Shown here piece after piece: positions 26,618 through 34,351 of a DNA stretch of 64,000 nucleotides; the first letter of the stretch is position 1, and the number at the start of each line of letters is the position of its first letter. Under the pieces are notes generated by a model that saw only the letters and a program-made list of their open reading frames with translations, was not told where the DNA came from and did no database searches. This stretch comes from Bdellovibrionales bacterium CG10_big_fil_rev_8_21_14_0_10_45_34 (lineage in GTDB: Bacteria; Bdellovibrionota; Bdellovibrionia; Bdellovibrionales; 1-14-0-10-45-34): the NCBI GenBank assembly GCA_002778785.1, contig PEZS01000006.1:56652-120651 (forward strand), read 5' to 3'. The position numbers and the translations under genes were made by a program.

Positions 26618-27456
26618 GTTGAAGACACTCGCTGAGAGAGATTACTCAGAAATTTAGAACTAAGAGCGGCGCGAGCCTGCGCCACGCAGAAAATACTGCC
26701 CAGCAAGAAAGAGCCGCCAACTGCTAAATAGATCGTGGTAAGGTTTTCAGCAAAAGCAGTACCGAGAGGCGTATTCACCAGAACATGGGCAGAAGCGGCA
26801 ACAGTCAACGATGCCAAGAGATTAGTAACGATGCCCCCAATTACTACCCGCCGCGAAAAAATACTTCTCGTAAACGGGAAGGAGGCGCCCAGTAAAAGAA
26901 ATGTTTGTATCTCCTGGATTCTGCCAAGCACAATGGACCTGACAAGTCCGCTTAGAATACTAATGGCAACTACGAGTAAAAACAGGCCAAGCACCGATGG
27001 TAGCAAAAGTACTTTCTTAGCCTCGAAAGAAGAACTTGCTTGATCTATCCACTCTCCGGGATGTCTTTTTGAAAGCTGAGTTTTGTTTTCGATGGCCTCT
27101 CGTACAGAAATGTCACCCTCTGACACGTGAGATTTTTTTTCAATCGACAAAATCGAAGGAAGGTCGGCTTCACTTAGTTGGGGGAGGCCAAGTGCCTCGC
27201 TGGGGCTCTGCCAAGCGATGACAATATTTTCCTTCCAGTGCTCTAGAGCCTTGCTTGCGTCAGACACGAGCGCCGTTTTCTGCTCAGAGGTCATCGGCTC
27301 ATGCGAAATCCAGTAAATTTGGCTGACTCCGTTGCTACCAGACTGAAAAAACACTGTAGCTCCGAACGCGAAAAACATGTGCAAAATAGTAAATATCCCC
27401 AAAAGAGAGATGAATGAGGCCACAAAAGATGGATTAGACAAAGTCCTTTCCTTCAT
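26614..27456 (-). CDS. ftsX: Cell-division ABC permease-like protein FtsX
   Basis: A 280-residue protein with the FtsX layout: a membrane helix near the N-terminus (about 12-37), a periplasmic loop of roughly 110 residues, then three helices (about 150-172, 208-232 and 245-265). The conserved cytoplasmic stretch between helices 2 and 3 reads VLGRIQEIQTFLLLGAS, equivalent to the R..EI.I..L.GA motif of FtsX. It couples FtsE ATP hydrolysis to periplasmic activation of peptidoglycan hydrolases through the EnvC-like protein encoded next. ATGA overlaps occur on both sides. Confidence 0.9.
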   Translation of the reverse strand: MKERTLSNPSFVASFISLLGIFTILHMFFAFGATVFFQSGSNGVSQIYWISHEPMTSEQKTALVSDASKALEHWKENIVIAWQSPSEALGLPQLSEADLPSILSIEKKSHVSEGDISVREAIENKTQLSKRHPGEWIDQASSSFEAKKVLLLPSVLGLFLLVVAISILSGLVRSIVLGRIQEIQTFLLLGASFPFTRSIFSRRVVIGGIVTNLLASLTVAASAHVLVNTPLGTAFAENLTTIYLAVGGSFLLGSIFCVAQARAALSSKFLSNLSQRVSST

Positions 27457-28157
27457 GAGAACTCCAATTGTTTTAAACTGGCGTCTCTAAAAACGGGATC
27501 CATCGTCTCGACAACCTGGCCTTCCTTTAGTCGTATCACTCGGTGAGATGTTTTCTCGAAGAGATCCCGGTCATGCGTAGCAAATAGTACGGTTGTTCCT
27601 TGAGCGTGAGCGTTCTGAAAGAGAACAAGAATTTCTTTGGCCAAGTCAGAATCGAGATTCCCGGTCGGTTCGTCGGCGATCAGAATGTTAGGCTGAAAGA
27701 TGAGGGCTCTGGCAATAGAAACCCTTTGTTTTTCGCCACCGGAGAGTTGTTCGGGATAGAATTTTGCCCTTTGTTTTAAGCCAACCGAATCGAGTGCTTT
27801 AGCCACTTTTCTTTCAATCGAAAACTTATTTTCTCTTCGAATCCTCAATGGCAGGGCCACATTTTCTGCAACGGTGTATTCGTTGATGAGCCTGAAATCC
27901 TGAAAAACTATTCCAATCTGTTGGCGAATAAGGCCGAGCTTTTTAGTTTCAAGAGTTCCGAGCTGATAACTTCCGACTTCGACGCCTCCAGAAGTTGGCA
28001 AATCGAAGCCGGCAATCAGTCTAAAGAGGGTCGATTTTCCTGCGCCACTGTGACCCGTGACAAAGGCAAACTCTCCGCGGTCTAACCGGAAAGAAACGTC
28101 ACGCAGAGCGTGCGTTGGGCCAGGGTAGGTTTTATAAACGTGAGAAAAAGTGATCAC
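27453..28157 (-). CDS. ftsE: Cell-division ABC ATPase FtsE
   Basis: A 234-residue ABC ATPase: Walker A GHSGAGKST (about 35-43), Q-loop FQDFRL, signature LSGGEKQRV, Walker B ILIADEPTGNLD and the switch histidine in FATHD. FtsE-specific features include the FQDFRLI segment and the YPGPTHALRDVSF start. It pairs with FtsX at the division site. The GTG start lies two bases after the upstream small gene's stop, and its own stop overlaps ftsX, so the run 28435-24153 is one tightly packed operon. Confidence 0.95.
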   Translation of the reverse strand: MITFSHVYKTYPGPTHALRDVSFRLDRGEFAFVTGHSGAGKSTLFRLIAGFDLPTSGGVEVGSYQLGTLETKKLGLIRQQIGIVFQDFRLINEYTVAENVALPLRIRRENKFSIERKVAKALDSVGLKQRAKFYPEQLSGGEKQRVSIARALIFQPNILIADEPTGNLDSDLAKEILVLFQNAHAQGTTVLFATHDRDLFEKTSHRVIRLKEGQVVETMDPVFRDASLKQLEFS

Positions 28158-28159
28158 AC

Positions 28160-28435
28160 TTACATTGTATCGTTGCCGCTCAGTTCCTGACCAGAGAGCA
28201 GAAGGTCCAGAATTTTTTGATGTTGTTCGCGCATGACTAGACGTAGGACTTGTGATGGAGTGCGATACCCAATATCTTCGGTGATCTGCGCGTAAGACCG
28301 CTTATATGTTCTTAGCACGGCGCCTCCGCGAAAAACCGTTGTCGCAATAAAGCCTTTGGCGGTACCCCAGTCTTCAGTTTGTACATGATATCTGATGCCA
28401 TTTGAAGTGACATCTGTGTTAAACCCCTTTTCCAT
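28160..28435 (-). CDS. Small conserved protein preceding ftsE
   Basis: A 91-residue soluble protein starting MEKGFNTDVTSNGIRYHVQTEDWG. The pattern FNTDV..xGxxYHVQTED followed by FRGGAVLRTYKRSYAQI matches, from memory, a short hypothetical family common in deltaproteobacterial-type genomes and without assigned function. No signal or membrane segment. It has the first position of the ftsEX operon, two bases before ftsE, so it may be a cytoplasmic accessory or simply share the promoter. Start ATG at 28435. Confidence 0.7.
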   Translation of the reverse strand: MEKGFNTDVTSNGIRYHVQTEDWGTAKGFIATTVFRGGAVLRTYKRSYAQITEDIGYRTPSQVLRLVMREQHQKILDLLLSGQELSGNDTM

Positions 28436-28513
28436 TGGCCCCCAAATTAAAACGACAACCGCTTCTAGGCAGAGTTATCAAAAGGTATTAGCATTGTCAC
28501 GGGGGTAGTTTCT

Positions 28514-29428
28514 ATGGCGCAATCAAATACTTTGAATGTCGTGAGGGCTATTAGCAAGAAGCAACGAACGACGGCTTTTGTGTTTGCACTTTCTCTATTT
28601 TGGGGACTGATCGCAAATGCGTATTCTTGTAAAGAAACATCTGCACAGAGCCTACCTTTTGAATATTGTTACGAATCGCTAGGCGAGAATGCTCATCAAA
28701 GCCACGTCATTTATTATTTGCATGGGATGGGCTCAGACGCTCGAGCTGCATTTACTGGCTCAGCAAAGCCTCTGCGTGATGAACTTTTGCAAAGAAAAGA
28801 TCAGGCGATGCTCGTGGGAGTCAGCTTGGGGCCGCGGTGGTTTCTCATTGAAAAGCACCCCACGCCCACCGGAAGAGTAAATACTTTGCAGATTTTCGCT
28901 GAAATCTTATTGCCCAACATAGAGCGCGAGATGGGTCTTGCTAGCGACGTCAAGCGGAGTATTGTCTCAGAATCCATGGGCGGCTTCAATGCTATTCAAT
29001 TACTTACTTATTATCCAAAGCTTTGGCAGAGGGTGAGTCTTAATTGTCCGGCTATTTTTAATCTCACACCATTTTCGACTCAACAAGAGGTTAATGCCTA
29101 CATTGATCGTCACAAACCCTATTCAAACGCCGAAAAAATTTGGGAATATTATCATCTGGCGAGATATCTATTTGAAAGCTTACCCGAGTGGCAGAGGCAC
29201 GATCCCTTGCTCCTGGCATCGCGATTAAGCCCGCTTTCAGCCAAGCTACTCGTATCTGTTGGTGATCAAGATGACTTGGGTGTGAACGAGGGAACGCTTC
29301 AGTTTTACTTCTTGGCTCAATCAACGGGCACTCGTGCAATGTTGCAATTATTGAGTGGCGGGCACTGTGTCTTTGATTGGCAGAGCATTGCTGAGTTTGT
29401 TGGTGCCGAAAGTAGAGCACGCCCTTAG
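28514..29428 (+). CDS. Secreted alpha/beta-hydrolase (esterase-like)
   Basis: A 304-residue alpha/beta-hydrolase with a probable signal sequence (TTAFVFALSLFWGLIANAYS, preceded by a longer positive N-region). The oxyanion strand reads VIYYLHGMGSDA, the nucleophile elbow is SESMGGFNA, with Ser in place of the usual first Gly, an acid is plausible in SVGDQDDLG, and the catalytic His is in SGGHCVFDW. It resembles esterase D/feruloyl-esterase-like enzymes of the periplasm. Start ATG with GGGGGT upstream. It is divergent from the ftsEX operon; the substrate is unknown. Confidence 0.78.
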   Translation: MAQSNTLNVVRAISKKQRTTAFVFALSLFWGLIANAYSCKETSAQSLPFEYCYESLGENAHQSHVIYYLHGMGSDARAAFTGSAKPLRDELLQRKDQAMLVGVSLGPRWFLIEKHPTPTGRVNTLQIFAEILLPNIEREMGLASDVKRSIVSESMGGFNAIQLLTYYPKLWQRVSLNCPAIFNLTPFSTQQEVNAYIDRHKPYSNAEKIWEYYHLARYLFESLPEWQRHDPLLLASRLSPLSAKLLVSVGDQDDLGVNEGTLQFYFLAQSTGTRAMLQLLSGGHCVFDWQSIAEFVGAESRARP

Positions 29429-29605
29429 GGTTTCAGCTGAGACCGAGCAACTTGCGATAATTTTTGTTTAAGTGAGACGCAAAAGATTTGGCTCAATTTG
29501 AGAACGAGCCTATTTACGGCAATAAGTGCAGCGAACAGTGTCGCACTCTGAGATTTCGAACTTGATCGAATCAACTGGCGCCGCGAAATTTCCGATTCGT
29601 CATTG

Positions 29606-31402
29606 ATGGGCCGTATTTTCACAACAGGAATTCTTGGGTTCCTACTTAGCACTTTTTTGCTTTCGGGTTGCTCCAAGGGTGGATCGACGACTAGCTCGGA
29701 GGTTGCCCCCGTCGTATTGAAAGAAGTGGATCCGTGCACGGCTACGACCACCTACTCGAGCGCTGTTACAGTTACGGGATCGGCTAAATACACACGAAGG
29801 GAATTTGAATCGTCCTATCTGGGAGCGACGGGAACTGCTAAAGCAATTCGCTTTGCTGAAATCAGAGTTACAGATGCAGTTGGGTCAGTCGTTCAGTGCT
29901 CACAAACTGACAGTTCGGGTGACTTCTCTTTTCAATTGCCGTTAAATAATCAGACCTACTTAGTATCTGTTAATTCCCGTGGGCTCAATAGTTCCCTTAA
30001 AGCCAGTGTCCTTAATAACCCTACCGACAATCAGTTCTATTCACTTTCTACTTCGGTCGTGGCTGATCAAGACAGAAGCGTCGGTACCTTAACCGCCGAA
30101 GGCGATTCGGCTGACGTGCTTGGTGGTGCGTTTAACATTCTGGACGTGATTGTAAGAGCGAATGAATTCTTGAGAGATAAAGTAGGTTCTTGCTCCGGCT
30201 ATACGGGATGCGCGGCCTTTACGGTTGCCGACAAGGTTTCTGTATTCTGGGGCAAGGGTGTCAACCCAGCCACTTACGTGGGGGGATCAGCGTCTACTGG
30301 TTTAAGCTTTTACCTTCCTGGTAGATCTCAACTCTACATTTTGGGCGGAATTGGCGGAGACGTGGATAACACGGATACAGATCACTTTGATGACAGCGTG
30401 ATAGCCCACGAGTACGGTCACTTCATAGAAGATCTCTATGCGGAAACAGACTCTCCGGGCGGAGCCCATGATGCCAACAGCATTATTGATCCGCGACTGG
30501 CGTGGGGAGAAGGTTGGGCTAATTTCTTTTCTCTGGCTGTAAATGGTAGTTCGACTTATCGAGATTCTTTTGGAAACGTTTCTGGAACTTCACGTGGCTA
30601 TTACTTTAATCACAATTTAGAAAATACAACGAGAGATTACAATTCGGGCGGCACAAGTGGCGAAGGAAACTTTCGTGAGTTTGCTGTAACAAGGGCGCTG
30701 TGGGACCTCATGGATGCACCCGCTGATGCGAGCTTTCCGGGTATGTCTAATGAAGCAAGCGGGCCGCCAACTGGGAATAATTTGTATACACCGTCTTTAG
30801 AAGACGGTGTTCAAGGCAACTTTGCTGAACTGTGGGCTATCTTCTCGAACTCCTTTAAATCTTCGACCTACGCCTTTCGAGACTACGGTCTTTTTATGTA
30901 TTTGTATTCCAATTTTAATAGTCCGTCTTTGACAGGCATGGCGGGCATATACACTGCTGAAAAACAAAAGAACACACGCGCAGACTACGCAGCTGGCTAC
31001 ACTCTTTCTGGCACAGACTGCGGCAGCGTCTCTATCTCGAGCACTGTACCTTCGGGGTCATCGGGGTACGGCTCTGCAGCAGCTGCAGCTAATCAATTTT
31101 ATCGGAACGATTTTTACCTTGTCGATCACCCCGGCGGAGTTATGTCGCTCGCCTTAAGCTGGACAGGAGGACAAGATCTTGATCTCTATGTTTACGGCGA
31201 AGGGTACACCTACGGAAGCAGCTCTTCTGTTGTTGCAAAAAGTGACCGAGTTAACGGAACAGTAACGCCACCGGTGGACTATTCAGAATCGGTATCGCAA
31301 GCGATTGCCGCTGGTAAGTACTTGGTTAACGTAAATCTTTGGTCAGGATCAGGGACTGCCAGTTATAAACTTCAACTAGGGGGGCAATATGTCTGCCCGT
31401 AA
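29606..31402 (+). CDS. Lipoprotein zinc metallopeptidase with PPC-like C-terminus
   Basis: A 598-residue lipoprotein (lipobox LLSGC, Cys22). The N-terminal part (about 50-130) resembles a carboxypeptidase-regulatory/CNA-like beta-module. The zinc site is HEYGH at 268-272 with a downstream GEGWANFF that may supply the third ligand (Glu302), a gluzincin-like arrangement. The C-terminal 120 residues fit a pre-peptidase C-terminal (PPC) beta-sandwich (GGVMSLALSWTGGQDLDLYVY...AGKYLVNVNLWSG). It is probably an extracytoplasmic protease attached to the outer membrane. A TTG one codon upstream is also possible, and no clear ribosome site is seen. Confidence 0.8.
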   Translation: MGRIFTTGILGFLLSTFLLSGCSKGGSTTSSEVAPVVLKEVDPCTATTTYSSAVTVTGSAKYTRREFESSYLGATGTAKAIRFAEIRVTDAVGSVVQCSQTDSSGDFSFQLPLNNQTYLVSVNSRGLNSSLKASVLNNPTDNQFYSLSTSVVADQDRSVGTLTAEGDSADVLGGAFNILDVIVRANEFLRDKVGSCSGYTGCAAFTVADKVSVFWGKGVNPATYVGGSASTGLSFYLPGRSQLYILGGIGGDVDNTDTDHFDDSVIAHEYGHFIEDLYAETDSPGGAHDANSIIDPRLAWGEGWANFFSLAVNGSSTYRDSFGNVSGTSRGYYFNHNLENTTRDYNSGGTSGEGNFREFAVTRALWDLMDAPADASFPGMSNEASGPPTGNNLYTPSLEDGVQGNFAELWAIFSNSFKSSTYAFRDYGLFMYLYSNFNSPSLTGMAGIYTAEKQKNTRADYAAGYTLSGTDCGSVSISSTVPSGSSGYGSAAAAANQFYRNDFYLVDHPGGVMSLALSWTGGQDLDLYVYGEGYTYGSSSSVVAKSDRVNGTVTPPVDYSESVSQAIAAGKYLVNVNLWSGSGTASYKLQLGGQYVCP

Positions 31403-31994
31403 TCGAAGCCGTCAAATTTTAGGCATTCAAGTTACTTTGCTGGTGATTTCTTTTGCTGTCGGCGCGTGGTATGTCAGCAAAAAGAAGAGCACAAATTTCG
31501 ATCTCTCTCAAAAGATCGAAAGCGGTAAGCTAGCCAGTTTGAGTACAGAATCTCAGAAGGGCCTATCCGAACTGAAGTTTCATTCCAAACCAGGCTCTGA
31601 ATATTCCGTTCGCGTTTACGAGCCTTATCCCAATAATGATATCGATGATGAGGGAATGGTTGAGATCACATTACTAGCAGAGGCCATAGTGTTGGGTGAG
31701 GGTCGCCAGGTGAGCTACGTTTGGCACTTACCAGAAGAAGTCATAAACGTATCCGGCGAACTGTCGGGGACAAGACACTTACAAAACGAGAATAGTGGCA
31801 GCGAAACCTTGCGCGTTCGCGTTCCGCATGGACTCACTAAGCCCATTGTCTTTGGCTTGAATGAGAAAAATGGCACTGGTTTCTCCCAGGGTTATATCAA
31901 AGACTGGTCGACTTCTTCTGAAGAAGAAGTCTCTCTACAAAAGGTATTGTCGCCAGCACTACCGCTCGAGCCAGATCAAAAAATATTCTATTAG
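31389..31994 (+). CDS. Membrane-anchored protein coupled to the metallopeptidase gene
   Basis: I do not recognise the family. The 201-residue product has one N-terminal membrane helix (ILGIQVTLLVISFAVGAWYV) and a soluble domain with beta-strand patterning (YSVRVYEPYPNNDIDDEG, VEITLLAEAIVLGEGRQVSYVWHLP, ETLRVRVPHGLTKPIVFGLN). Its ATG lies inside the last codons of the metallopeptidase gene (14-base overlap), so the two are co-translated and probably work together, perhaps as a chaperone, inhibitor or anchor of the protease. Confidence 0.68.
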   Translation: MSARNRSRQILGIQVTLLVISFAVGAWYVSKKKSTNFDLSQKIESGKLASLSTESQKGLSELKFHSKPGSEYSVRVYEPYPNNDIDDEGMVEITLLAEAIVLGEGRQVSYVWHLPEEVINVSGELSGTRHLQNENSGSETLRVRVPHGLTKPIVFGLNEKNGTGFSQGYIKDWSTSSEEEVSLQKVLSPALPLEPDQKIFY

Positions 31995-32045
31995 TGGTGT
32001 TGCGTTGGCTCGCTACACTGAGGGAGTGGGCAAAAGCTCCTAGTC

Positions 32046-32084
32046 CTGGGCGTAGGGCTGCTGGGGTAGGCGCTCGGCGCCCAG
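32046..32084. repeat. GC-rich inverted repeat, possible terminator
   Basis: CTGGGCG (32046-32052) is repeated inverted as CGCCCAG (32078-32084), and GGCGC-TCG-GCGCC (32069-32081) makes an alternative tight hairpin. It sits between the metallopeptidase pair and the stator operon. No clean T-tract follows, so it is either a weak terminator or a boundary element. The rest of the 188-base gap shows nothing clear. Confidence 0.5.
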
Positions 32085-32182
32085 ACTTTCGCATTTCAAA
32101 TTGGCCTTCTGTCTAAAAGTAACAAAGTAAGTTGATAAGACTCGAAGATTCTCCCGATAGGTTCGATGACGAGGACTTCACA

Positions 32183-32812
32183 GTGAGAACACCTTTGTTT
32201 AAACTCAGCCGAGCGCTTACCTGTCTTTTAATCTTGCCGAATTGTTCGAGCCCCCAGTTTGTGGTCGACTCTGAACCAAACGGTGCCCAAGTAGTCGTAA
32301 CTTCAGATTCTCACTCCCCCCAAATGATAGGTAGCACACCAATCACAACGTCCCCAAGTGCCTTTGCAAGTGGCAGCTCTTCAACAATTGTAGAGATAAA
32401 AAAGGCGGGTTTTGTTTCAAGACTAGTCCATTTACCCGAAACCACTTTTTCTCGATCTACACATATCAAGGTCAAGCTGACTGAAGATCGGGTGCCAGCA
32501 AGCTGCGAGAATCAGAATTTGGCGGTGCGAGACGTCTCTAGAGGAATTGCCAGGGCTCAATCTTTGATTGCATCAAAGAAAATGGACGAAGCAATGAACC
32601 TGCTTAAAAACCTAATTGCACGTTTTCCAGAGAATCCCGTGCTCTACGATCTCATCGGAAACATCTACTATATGCAGCGTGAACTCCAGTTAGCGTTAAG
32701 TGCTTACAAAAAATCGAATCAGATAGAGCCCGGAAACTCTGAAACAGAAAATATGATTGAGAAAATAAAGCTAATTAGTGGAGATCGATCCCCGGCTGAA
32801 GCAGGAACTTAA
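32183..32812 (+). CDS. PEGA/TPR lipoprotein at the head of the stator operon
   Basis: From the GTG at 32183, which has GAGGA about eight bases upstream, this is a 209-residue lipoprotein with Cys21 in ILPNC. An upstream TTG (32132) would place 17 acidic residues before the signal peptide and is unlikely. The mature part starts with a PEGA-like beta-module (FVVDSEPNGAQVVVTSD...GSTPITTSPSAF), common in envelope proteins, followed by helical TPR-like repeats (SKKMDEAMNLLKNLIARFPENP, QRELQLALSAYKKSNQIEPGN). It lies 22 bases before the motA-like gene and so probably belongs to the same machine as a periplasmic or outer-membrane scaffold. Confidence 0.75.
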   Translation: MRTPLFKLSRALTCLLILPNCSSPQFVVDSEPNGAQVVVTSDSHSPQMIGSTPITTSPSAFASGSSSTIVEIKKAGFVSRLVHLPETTFSRSTHIKVKLTEDRVPASCENQNLAVRDVSRGIARAQSLIASKKMDEAMNLLKNLIARFPENPVLYDLIGNIYYMQRELQLALSAYKKSNQIEPGNSETENMIEKIKLISGDRSPAEAGT

Positions 32813-32834
32813 TTCGGCAACAGGAGAAAGATAA

Positions 32835-33632
32835 GTGGCGTTTTTATTAGGAATTCTTTTAGCATTGACTGCTTTCGCATCGGCACTAATACATCTTGGG
32901 CAATCTGCTTCTTCCTATTTCGATTTTGTAGCCTGCACTGTAGTTCTCGGCGGTACGGTGGCAGTTTCGATAATGGTTTTGCCTTGGCAACAGCGCGCGG
33001 AAATGATCGAGAAATTCAAGTTCGCATTAGGAAGCTCCAAGTTCAATATTAATCAGACCTATATGGACGTGTTGGAAGCGGTTCGGGCCTTACAAGCGGG
33101 CAAAGTTCTATCATTTGAAAAGGGGAGCGACCTTGCACAGCGAGTTCTCTCAACCGCTTTTGAACTAAGGTCGTTGGGGTTTTCAAACGAAGAGATAAAA
33201 AACATCCTTTCTCAAATGATTGTGCAAAAGGCACAGAGAGGAAAAAGAATTGCAGATTCCATAAAGGGACTGAGCAAGTATCCGCCGGCATTTGGGCTTG
33301 TAGGAACAGTTCTAGGATTAGTTAATTTGATGAGGTCACTGTCCGATGGTCTAACTCCAGCCGAAACGGGAGTGGAGATGGCAGTGGCACTTATTGCCAC
33401 ATTTTACGGACTGCTTGTTGCAAACTTAGTAGTGAATCCCTTAGGCGAGATCATATCAAAAAACAACGGTATGGAGATTCGCTGCGCTGAAATGGCTTTG
33501 CGTGGTGCTCTGCTCGGAATGACGGAAACTTCTTTCTTGAAAGCCCGTGAACTTCTTCGAGTTTACTTATCAGACGCCGCAGCTGAAAACTACGACAGAT
33601 CAGGGGCTCAGGTTGTAGAAGGAGCTGCATGA
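32835..33632 (+). CDS. MotA-like stator subunit (non-canonical set)
   Basis: A 265-residue MotA-family protein. Four membrane segments can be read: about 2-22, 32-50, and the pair around PPAFGLVGTVLGLV and VEMAVALIATFYGLLVANLVV. The conserved proline facing the ion path is present in KYPPAFGLVG. The cytoplasmic loop is charged (MIEKFKFALGSSKFN...LSFEKGSDLAQR), as needed for FliG contact. GTG start with AGGAG eight bases upstream. The stop overlaps the motB-like start as ATGA. Sequence differs strongly from the flagellar-type MotA at 55850-56617, so the two are not recent duplicates. Confidence 0.9.
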   Translation: MAFLLGILLALTAFASALIHLGQSASSYFDFVACTVVLGGTVAVSIMVLPWQQRAEMIEKFKFALGSSKFNINQTYMDVLEAVRALQAGKVLSFEKGSDLAQRVLSTAFELRSLGFSNEEIKNILSQMIVQKAQRGKRIADSIKGLSKYPPAFGLVGTVLGLVNLMRSLSDGLTPAETGVEMAVALIATFYGLLVANLVVNPLGEIISKNNGMEIRCAEMALRGALLGMTETSFLKARELLRVYLSDAAAENYDRSGAQVVEGAA

Positions 33633-34351
33633 GTACGAATATGGATCTTATTGAATTCGAAGAGTCTTCTGCCGAGGAGCCTGACTCTGAAGGCACTTGG
33701 GCGATCAGTTACGGTGACATGATCACTTTGCTTTTAGGGTTTTTCGTGTTGTTTTTTTCCTTTGACCCTAGCCAAACAAAACAAGCAGGTGTCACTCAAG
33801 CAATTATCCAGGCAATCAGTACAAATGTAGAAAAGAATTCGAGCGAAAGGTCTCCAGCGGCGCTATCAAAGTTTTCTAGTTCCCGCGAAGGAATCGACGA
33901 AGTTACTATTGAAAAACTGGGTGCCAAGGCATATCAAGTGGGCGCTAAAGTGCTTGTAGAGTTTCCAGGCGTATCTTTTTTCGACTCAGGTGAAACAAGT
34001 TTAACACTTCAAGGTAGAGCAGCCCTTGAAAAATTTGTTGTGAAATACCTGCCGTATGCGGGAGGCCATAATTTATCAATCATGGCCTATACAGATCCCA
34101 AGCCAGTCATCGCGAGCGCAAAGAGGAAATTTCAAGATAACTTGGAACTGTCGGCACTGCGCTCGGTCAGTGCGATGAGGCGACTCCAACATTCAGGTCT
34201 ACCCTTAGATACAATGAGAATTTCAGGCTACGGCGTCAGCGAGTTTAATGAGAGTGAAAAGGGGCAGCTTCCGGAACATCTTAAGAAGTCGGATCTCCAC
34301 GCACTTCATCGAAAAGTATTACTTGTGATTTCGCCGAGAGGTACAATATGA
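33629..34351 (+). CDS. MotB-like stator subunit with altered OmpA-type domain
   Basis: A 240-residue MotB-family protein. The single membrane helix follows WAISYGDMITLLLGFFVLFF, and Asp30 occupies the position of the essential ion-carrying aspartate. The periplasmic OmpA-like domain is recognisable (FFDSGETSLTLQGRAALEKF, LELSALRSVSAMRRL, ISGYGVSEF), but the usual GHTD and NRRVEI peptidoglycan-binding motifs read AYTDPKPV and HRKVLLVI. The anchor may therefore bind peptidoglycan differently or bind another partner. It overlaps the gene on each side by four bases. Confidence 0.88.
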   Translation: MSTNMDLIEFEESSAEEPDSEGTWAISYGDMITLLLGFFVLFFSFDPSQTKQAGVTQAIIQAISTNVEKNSSERSPAALSKFSSSREGIDEVTIEKLGAKAYQVGAKVLVEFPGVSFFDSGETSLTLQGRAALEKFVVKYLPYAGGHNLSIMAYTDPKPVIASAKRKFQDNLELSALRSVSAMRRLQHSGLPLDTMRISGYGVSEFNESEKGQLPEHLKKSDLHALHRKVLLVISPRGTI

